Source: an uncultured bacterium (lineage in GTDB: Bacteria > Methylomirabilota > Methylomirabilia > Rokubacteriales > CSP1-6). From it: a DNA stretch of 5,031 nucleotides. The translations under genes and the position numbers were made by a program. Positions 1 through 5,031 of the stretch are shown piece after piece. The DNA lies in the NCBI GenBank assembly GCA_946479205.1, contig CAMLFJ010000293.1, forward strand, positions 1-5,031. Reading direction: 5' to 3'. The notes beneath the pieces were generated by a model. It did not search any database, had not been told where the DNA came from, and saw only the letters and a program-made list of their open reading frames with translations. Each line of letters opens with the position of its first letter. Position 1 is the first letter of the stretch.

Positions 1-100
<100 letters not shown>

Positions 101-108
101 GTCCGCTC

Positions 109-375
109 CTAGGCGTCGATCAGGCCGTAGACGATCGACGTCTCGGGAGTGGCCTCGTCGCGCCGGTAGAGCACGTCGTCGAGGCGGCCGTTGCCGATCC
201 AGGTGGCCTCCCCGTTGCCCCACAGCTTCTCGCCGAGCACGCTCATGCGCTTCTCGACGCGCTCCTTCACCGCGTGCGCCTCCAGGCTCAGCTCGCTGTC
301 GGTCGTGAAGACCGCCCAGTCCGGCTTCTGACCCGATTCCTCGGTCTTGCGGTAGGCGATGAGGTACTTGGGCAT
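109..375 (-). CDS. Unknown 88-residue protein encoded between carA and carB
   Basis: I do not recognise this family. The 88-residue product starts [20 protein letters not shown] and ends SIVYGLIDA. It is hydrophilic, with no signal peptide, membrane segment or cysteine. A short hydrophobic strand (residues 4-8), a charged probable helix (about 29-49, [16 protein letters not shown] and onward), a [16 protein letters not shown] segment and a hydrophobic end suggest a small cytosolic alpha/beta fold; this is inference. Evidence that it is a real gene: the ATG lies four bases after the carA stop, GGAGG (the last two Gly codons of carA) sits eight bases upstream, and its own TAG stop overlaps the carB Shine-Dalgarno. 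No other same-strand gene accounts for this ~270-bp gap between carA and carB, which are usually adjacent. The position suggests a link to carbamoyl-phosphate synthesis or pyrimidine regulation, but this is untested. Confidence 0.83.
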   Translation of the reverse strand: MPKYLIAYRKTEESGQKPDWAVFTTDSELSLEAHAVKERVEKRMSVLGEKLWGNGEATWIGNGRLDDVLYRRDEATPETSIVYGLIDA

Positions 376-379
376 CGGT

Positions 380-1504
380 TCACCCTCCCTTCGTCATGAG
401 GTCAGCGAAGCGACGGAACAGGTAGTGCGAGTCGTGCGGGCCCGGCGACGCTTCCGGGTGGTACTGCACCGAGAAGATCGGCAGCTCCCGATGCCGCATC
501 CCCTCCGAGGTGCCGTCGTTGAGGTTGACGTGCGTCTCCACCAGCCCGAGCTTCTCGAACGACCGGGGGTCCACCGCGAAGCCGTGGTTCTGGGCGGTGA
601 TCTCGACCCGGCCGGTCTCGAGGTCCTTGACCGGGTGGTTGCCCCCGTGATGGCCGAACTTGAGCTTGTAGGTGCTGCCGCCGAGCGCGAGCCCGAGGAT
701 CTGGTTGCCCAGACAGATGCCGAAGATCGGCGTCTTGCCGACGAGCCCCCGCACCGCCTCGATGAGGTACGGCACCGCCTCGGGATCGCCCGGGCCGTTG
801 GAGAGGAAGATGCCGTCCGGCTTCCGCTCGAGGACCGCGGCCGCGCTCGTGTTCGCGGGCATCACCTCGACCTGGCAGCCGAGCCCGCTCAGGCAGCGCA
901 GGATGTTCTGCTTGATCCCGGAGTCGAAGGCGATGACCTTGAACCGGGGGGCGGGGGGCGTGGTGTAGCCGCGCGCCAGGTCCCACGGCGCCTCGTCCCA
1001 GCCGTGGGGCTGCGCCACGCTCACCTCGGTGACCAGGTCGCGGCCGAGCAGGCCGGGCAGCGCGTGCGCCCGCTCCGCGAGCCGGGTCGCGTCGGGCTCC
1101 TCGCAGGAGATGATGCCCTCCTGGGCACCGTGATCGCGCAGGTGCCGGGTGAGCGCGCGCGTGTCGATGCCCTGGATGCCGACGATCTGATGCTCGCGCA
1201 GGTAGGTGTCGAGCGGCACCCGCGAGCGCCAGCTCGAGGGGAACGGGCAGGCCTCCTTCACGATGAAGCCGGCCAGCCAGGGCTGCCGCGACTCGACGTC
1301 CTCCGGGTTGATGCCGTAGTTGCCGATCAGGGGATAGGTCATGCAGACCATCTGTCCCCGGTACGACGGGTCGGTGAGGATCTCCTGGTAGCCGGTCATG
1401 GACGTGTTGAACACGACCTCGCCGTGGCTCTCGCCCGGGGCGCCCAGGGCTTCCCCGCGGAAGACGCGGCCGTCCGCGAGCGCGAGCAGGGCCCGCCGCG
1501 TCAC
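380..1504 (-). CDS. carA: Carbamoyl-phosphate synthase small (glutaminase) subunit
   Basis: CarA hydrolyses glutamine and passes the ammonia to CarB for carbamoyl phosphate synthesis. The 374-residue product has the usual family length. The N-terminal small-chain domain (about 1-180) carries [18 protein letters not shown] at 31-48 and the TYPLIGNYG segment near 56-64. The C-terminal class I glutamine amidotransferase domain shows FLSNGPGDP at 233-241, the nucleophile loop GICLGNQ with Cys264, and YHPEASPGP with His349 and Glu351 completing the triad. All catalytic residues are present, so the enzyme should be active. The GTG start at 1502-1504 overlaps the pyrC stop as GTGA and has AAGGTGG a few bases upstream. 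The same frame stays open far upstream inside pyrC, but that extension is only antisense-free GC-rich reading frame, not CarA sequence. The stop at 380-382 is followed by the small unknown gene after four bases. Confidence 0.98.
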   Translation of the reverse strand: MTRRALLALADGRVFRGEALGAPGESHGEVVFNTSMTGYQEILTDPSYRGQMVCMTYPLIGNYGINPEDVESRQPWLAGFIVKEACPFPSSWRSRVPLDTYLREHQIVGIQGIDTRALTRHLRDHGAQEGIISCEEPDATRLAERAHALPGLLGRDLVTEVSVAQPHGWDEAPWDLARGYTTPPAPRFKVIAFDSGIKQNILRCLSGLGCQVEVMPANTSAAAVLERKPDGIFLSNGPGDPEAVPYLIEAVRGLVGKTPIFGICLGNQILGLALGGSTYKLKFGHHGGNHPVKDLETGRVEITAQNHGFAVDPRSFEKLGLVETHVNLNDGTSEGMRHRELPIFSVQYHPEASPGPHDSHYLFRRFADLMTKGG

Positions 1505-2775
1505 GACGCCACCTTGACGCCGCCGACCAGGGTCATCCACGGTGCCCCCGTGCCGGTGAACCCGGCGAACGGCGTGCTCCGGCCGCGCGAGCGGAAGGCG
1601 GCCGGATCCACCGTCCAGGTCCGCTCGAGGTCGAGGATCGTGATGTCGGCGGCGGCCCCGGGGGCGAGGCTGCCGCCCGGCAGGTTCAGGAGCCGGGCCG
1701 GCCCGACGCTGAGCCGGGCCACGAGGGTGGGGAGATCCAGCACCCCGGGGCGCACGAGCCGGTCGAGCAGCAGCGGCACCGCGGTCTCGAGGCCCACGAT
1801 GCCGTTGGCGGCCTCCGCGAACTCGCCCTCCTTCTCGGAGAGCGCGTGCGGCGCGTGATCGGTGGCCACGCAGTCGATGGTGCCGTCCACCAGCGCTTCG
1901 AGACACGCCTCGACGTCGCGCTTGCCCCGGAGCGGGGGCGCCATCTTGAAGCGGGAGTCGTAGCTGCGCACCCCCTCGTCGGTGAGCAGCAGGTGATGCG
2001 GGGTCACCTCCGCGGTCACCCGGACCCCGCGTGTCTTGGCGTCGCGCACCAGCCGCACCGCCCCCGCGGTGGAGATGTGCGCGACGTGCAGATGCGCGCC
2101 GGTCAGCTCGGCGAGGATGATGTCGCGCGCCACCATCACGTCCTCGGCGGCCGCGGGCTGGCCGGTGAGGCCCAGCTCGGTGGAGACGAACCCCTCGTGC
2201 ATCGCCCCGTCGTGGGCGAGCTCGCAATCCTCCGCGTGGCTGATGACCGGCACCCCGAAGGGCAGCGCGTACTCCATCGCCCGGCGGTAGAGGTCCGCGT
2301 TCATCACGCACCGGCCGTCGTCGGAGAAGGCGACGCAGCCGGCCTCGGCCTGCTCGGCCAGCTCCGCGAGCTGCTTGCCTTCGAGGTTGCGGGTCACCGC
2401 TCCGATGGGGTACACGCGGACCACGCCCTCGACCTTCGCGCGGGCCAGGATGTAGTCGGTGACCGCGCGGTTGTCGTTCACCGGGAAGGTATTGGCCATG
2501 CAGGCGACCGCGGTGAAGCCGCCCGCGGCGGCGGCCCGCGTGCCGCTCGCGATGGTCTCCTTGTACTCGAAGCCCGGCTCGCGCAGGTGCACGTGCATGT
2601 CGATGAATCCCGGGCACACCACCTTGCCGGTCGCGTCCACCGTCTCGGCCCCCGCGGGAGCCTTCAGGCCGCGCCCGATCTTGTGAATGCGCCCGTCGAC
2701 GATCCAGACGTCCTGGACCGCGTCGGTCTCGCCGGCCGGATCCACCACGCGCCCGCCCTTGATCAGCAGGTTCAT
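1501..2775 (-). CDS. pyrC: Dihydroorotase, class I, zinc-dependent
   Basis: PyrC interconverts N-carbamoyl-aspartate and dihydroorotate, the third step to UMP. The 424-residue product matches the length of class I (Bacillus/Aquifex type) dihydroorotases in the amidohydrolase superfamily. Visible features are the N-terminal strand [13 protein letters not shown]; the metal motif [13 protein letters not shown] with His61 and His63; FSDDG at 150-154, whose Asp153 replaces the carboxylated lysine of other classes; SHAED with His180; VAHIST with His233; and ATDHAPH with catalytic Asp306. The complete metal and catalytic set shows this is an active enzyme, not the catalytically dead PyrC' found beside pyrB in some pseudomonads. 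The ATG at 2773-2775 overlaps the pyrB stop as ATGA, implying translational coupling. In Aquifex the class I enzyme forms a complex with PyrB; the adjacency here makes a similar PyrB-PyrC assembly plausible, by inference. Confidence 0.98.
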   Translation of the reverse strand: MNLLIKGGRVVDPAGETDAVQDVWIVDGRIHKIGRGLKAPAGAETVDATGKVVCPGFIDMHVHLREPGFEYKETIASGTRAAAAGGFTAVACMANTFPVNDNRAVTDYILARAKVEGVVRVYPIGAVTRNLEGKQLAELAEQAEAGCVAFSDDGRCVMNADLYRRAMEYALPFGVPVISHAEDCELAHDGAMHEGFVSTELGLTGQPAAAEDVMVARDIILAELTGAHLHVAHISTAGAVRLVRDAKTRGVRVTAEVTPHHLLLTDEGVRSYDSRFKMAPPLRGKRDVEACLEALVDGTIDCVATDHAPHALSEKEGEFAEAANGIVGLETAVPLLLDRLVRPGVLDLPTLVARLSVGPARLLNLPGGSLAPGAAADITILDLERTWTVDPAAFRSRGRSTPFAGFTGTGAPWMTLVGGVKVAS

Positions 2776-3698
2776 GCGCCCTTGCTCCCGGCCAGCAGGT
2801 AGAGCACCGCCATGCGCACGGCCACCCCGTTGGAGACCTGGTCGAGGATGACCGAGTAGGGGCTGTCCGCCACCTCGGGAGCCAGCTCGACGCCGCGATT
2901 CACCGGCCCCGGGTGCATGATCAGCACGTCGGGCCGGCAGTGTTCGAGCTTGGCCAGCGTGAGGCCCCACACCCGCGAGTACTCGCGGAGGGAGGGAATG
3001 AACCCGCCCTGCATCCGCTCGTGCTGCAGGCGCAGCATCATGATCACGTCGGCGTGGGCGATCGCTTCCTCCAGGCGGTGGCTGACCTTCACCCCCAGCT
3101 CCTGGCACTGGGCCGGGATCAGGGTGGGCGGGCCCGCCACCGTCACCGTGATGCCCATCCTCCGCATCCCGTAGATGTCGGAGCGCGCGACCCGGCTGTG
3201 GGTGATGTCCCCCACGATCGTGACGTTGAGCCCTTCGAGATGCCCCTTCTTCTCCCGGATCGTCATGAGATCGAGCAGGGCCTGGGTCGGGTGCTCGTGG
3301 GCGCCGTCGCCCGCGTTGATCACCCCGCAGCGCAGGTGCCGGGCCAGGAGGGCGGGGGCGCCGGAGGCCTTGTGGCGCACCACCACCACGTCCGGGCTCA
3401 TGGCCTCGATGTTGCGCGCGGTGTCGAGCAGGCTCTCGCCCTTGTCCGCGCTCGAGCCGGAGCCGGAGAAGTTGATCACGTCGGCGGAGAGCCACTTGCC
3501 CGCGATCTCGAACGAGGTGCGCGTGCGGGTGGACGATTCGTAGAAGAGGTTCACCACCGTCTTGCCCCGGAGCGTCGGGACCTTCTTGATCTCGCGCGCC
3601 GCGATCTCCTTCATGGAGGTGGCGGTGTCGAGCACGCCGATGATCTCGGCCGCGTCCAGGTCCTGCATGCCGAGCAGATCCTTGCGCTTCCAGCTCAT
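2772..3698 (-). CDS. pyrB: Aspartate carbamoyltransferase catalytic subunit
   Basis: PyrB joins carbamoyl phosphate and aspartate to give N-carbamoyl-aspartate, the committed step of pyrimidine synthesis. The 308-residue product is the normal length of a catalytic chain. It has the carbamoyl phosphate signature [13 protein letters not shown] at 52-64, the SADKGES loop with Lys86 (equivalent to the lysine donated by a neighbouring subunit), [12 protein letters not shown] at 132-143 with His134, the aspartate-domain [13 protein letters not shown] near 162-174, the MLRLQHER loop near 221-228, and MHPGPVNRG at 261-269. No pyrI regulatory-chain gene is adjacent, so feedback control through PyrI is not expected; the pairing with an active class I dihydroorotase resembles class A aspartate carbamoyltransferases. 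The ATG at 3696-3698 follows the pyrR stop by four bases and has GAGGAG seven bases upstream, drawn from the last two Glu codons of pyrR. Confidence 0.98.
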   Translation of the reverse strand: MSWKRKDLLGMQDLDAAEIIGVLDTATSMKEIAAREIKKVPTLRGKTVVNLFYESSTRTRTSFEIAGKWLSADVINFSGSGSSADKGESLLDTARNIEAMSPDVVVVRHKASGAPALLARHLRCGVINAGDGAHEHPTQALLDLMTIREKKGHLEGLNVTIVGDITHSRVARSDIYGMRRMGITVTVAGPPTLIPAQCQELGVKVSHRLEEAIAHADVIMMLRLQHERMQGGFIPSLREYSRVWGLTLAKLEHCRPDVLIMHPGPVNRGVELAPEVADSPYSVILDQVSNGVAVRMAVLYLLAGSKGA

Positions 3699-3702
3699 CG
3701 CC

Positions 3703-4408
<706 letters not shown>

Positions 4409-4418
4409 GGCGGAGCGT

Positions 4419-4598
4419 TCACGAATTGCGCGTGGTGAGCCACCGCACCAGTCCCACCAGGAAGATCCCGACGCCGACCATCAGGGGAACCCAGTAGCGC
4501 GGCACCTGGAGAACCTGGACCAGCACGATGCACAGGCCGATGAACGCGATGATCAGCCCGGCCATCATGAGCCGGCCGCCGGAATCACGAGTCGCCAT
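4419..4598 (-). CDS. Small two-helix membrane protein, function unknown
   Basis: The 59-residue product starts MATRDSGGRLMMAGLIIAFI and ends with WLTTRNS. Two hydrophobic segments, about residues 11-31 (MMAGLIIAFIGLCIVLVQVL) and 36-53 (after a short QVPRYW turn), predict a helical hairpin in the inner membrane. By the positive-inside rule, Arg residues before helix 1 and after helix 2 (Arg52, Arg57) place both ends in the cytoplasm. The ATG at 4596-4598 has GAGGA six bases upstream, overlapping the methyltransferase stop; the intergenic gap is nine bases, so the two are probably co-transcribed. The stop lies just upstream of the pyr promoter, so it is likely the last gene of the preceding unit. 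I do not recognise a family; small proteins of this shape are common and poorly characterised. Function cannot be inferred beyond membrane location. Confidence 0.83.
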   Translation of the reverse strand: MATRDSGGRLMMAGLIIAFIGLCIVLVQVLQVPRYWVPLMVGVGIFLVGLVRWLTTRNS

Positions 4599-4607
4599 GT
4601 TCGATCC

Positions 4608-5031
4608 TCACTTTTCCGCCATCACGATGAGACGGCCCGTCGCGCCCGCGCGGTACGGCCGGCCGTCGTAGCCGGAGTAGGCGCGGAGGAATCGCAGCCC
4701 GACGGAGCGGAGCATCCGCCGCCACTGGGGAAGGGAGAACTCCTGGAAGCGCAGGCTCTTCTGCACGATCCACCGCCGCCCGGTGGTGACGATGAGCTGG
4801 GTGCTGTCGGTCATCCGGGTGCGGCGATCGAAGTGGCGCTCCTCGAGCACGAATCGCTTTCGCCCGGTCCGGTACCAGAGCCGGCGCGGCAGGTCCGCGT
4901 CGTAGGCCGGATCGCGGTGGTCCACCAGGAGCCGGCCGCCCGGCCGGAGCGCGCGCGCCATCCGGCCCAGGGTGGCCACGTTCTGCGCGGGCGTGAAGTA
5001 GCCGAAGCTCGTGTAGAGGTTGATCACCGCG
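4608..5031 (-). CDS. Class I SAM-dependent methyltransferase, C-terminal part (5' end beyond window)
   Basis: About 141 codons are visible and the frame is open to the window edge, so the true start lies outside; the GTG at 5025-5027 falls inside the fold and is not the start. The first visible residues AVINLYTSFGYF match the motif IV strand and following helix of class I (Rossmann) methyltransferases, and ARALRPGGRLLVDHRDP is the typical helix-turn-strand before motif VI. The N-terminal SAM-binding glycine motif (motif I) is therefore missing only because of the window edge. The C-terminal part is Arg-rich with a beta-rich region (SLRFQEFSLPQWRRMLRSVG), and LIVMAEK is the usual final strand. 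Substrate is unknown. It is followed by the two-TM gene after nine bases and appears unrelated to pyrimidine synthesis. Stop TGA at 4608-4610. Confidence 0.87.
   Translation of the reverse strand, partial: AVINLYTSFGYFTPAQNVATLGRMARALRPGGRLLVDHRDPAYDADLPRRLWYRTGRKRFVLEERHFDRRTRMTDSTQLIVTTGRRWIVQKSLRFQEFSLPQWRRMLRSVGLRFLRAYSGYDGRPYRAGATGRLIVMAEK

Noticed and set aside
359..1858. Long plus-strand open frame of 499 codons opposite carA and pyrC
   Set aside because: It is antisense to two secure genes; its Arg/Ala/Val/Leu-rich product is the usual shadow of a GC-rich minus-strand gene and contains no motif.
1505..2617. N-terminal extension of the carA frame through pyrC
   Set aside because: The extension is Arg/Gly/Pro-rich out-of-frame pyrC sequence; family alignment from memory places the CarA start at the GTG of 1502-1504.
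1846..2802. Plus-strand open frame of 318 codons opposite pyrC
   Set aside because: Low-complexity His/Val/Arg-rich translation, antisense to an intact dihydroorotase; no ribosome site or domain.
2776..3495. N-terminal extension of the pyrC frame into pyrB
   Set aside because: Out-of-frame pyrB sequence; [13 protein letters not shown] at 2775 is the normal dihydroorotase N-terminus with an ATGA junction.

Overview
The window is GC-rich and every gene in it reads on the minus strand, so transcription runs from high to low coordinates. It holds a compact de novo pyrimidine (UMP) biosynthesis operon in the order pyrR - pyrB - pyrC - carA - small unknown gene - carB. Upstream lie the 3' part of a class I SAM-dependent methyltransferase gene and a 59-residue two-helix membrane protein gene. 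High GC, frequent GTG starts and tight 4-nt gaps or overlaps suggest a high-GC bacterium, possibly a soil or subsurface lineage such as NC10/Rokubacteria. That placement is a guess from gene style, not a demonstrated assignment.

Layout from right to left: methyltransferase 3' end (4608-5031, cut by the window edge); two-TM small protein (4419-4598); a regulatory leader of about 130 nt (about 4246-4375) preceded by a sigma70-like promoter (4380-4408); pyrR (3703-4245); pyrB (2772-3698); pyrC (1501-2775); carA (380-1504); an 88-aa unknown protein (109-375); and the first 33 codons of carB (1-100). CarA-CarB make carbamoyl phosphate, PyrB condenses it with aspartate, and PyrC closes the ring to dihydroorotate. 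PyrR is the UMP-sensing RNA-binding regulator.

The most interesting part is the leader. In order it shows (a) a hairpin whose hexaloop CUGCGA fits the PyrR-binding loop pattern CNGNGA, with a lower stem CUCCUU/AAGGAG; (b) a 24-codon leader ORF whose Shine-Dalgarno is exactly that AAGGAG strand; (c) an intrinsic terminator (GC-only hairpin plus U8) lying inside the leader ORF; (d) a stop codon overlapping the pyrR GTG start as GTGA; and (e) a second hairpin hiding the pyrR Shine-Dalgarno. My inference is that PyrR-UMP masks the leader ribosome site, so the terminator forms and pyrR is not translated. When UMP is scarce, leader translation would break the terminator and open the pyrR start. This would combine Bacillus-type PyrR RNA binding, mycobacterial-type Shine-Dalgarno masking and enteric pyrBI-type translation-coupled attenuation. 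The sequence elements are seen directly; the mechanism is inference.

Apart from the regulatory leader (4246-4418) there is essentially no intergenic DNA, and no tRNA, rRNA, CRISPR array or mobile element is visible.
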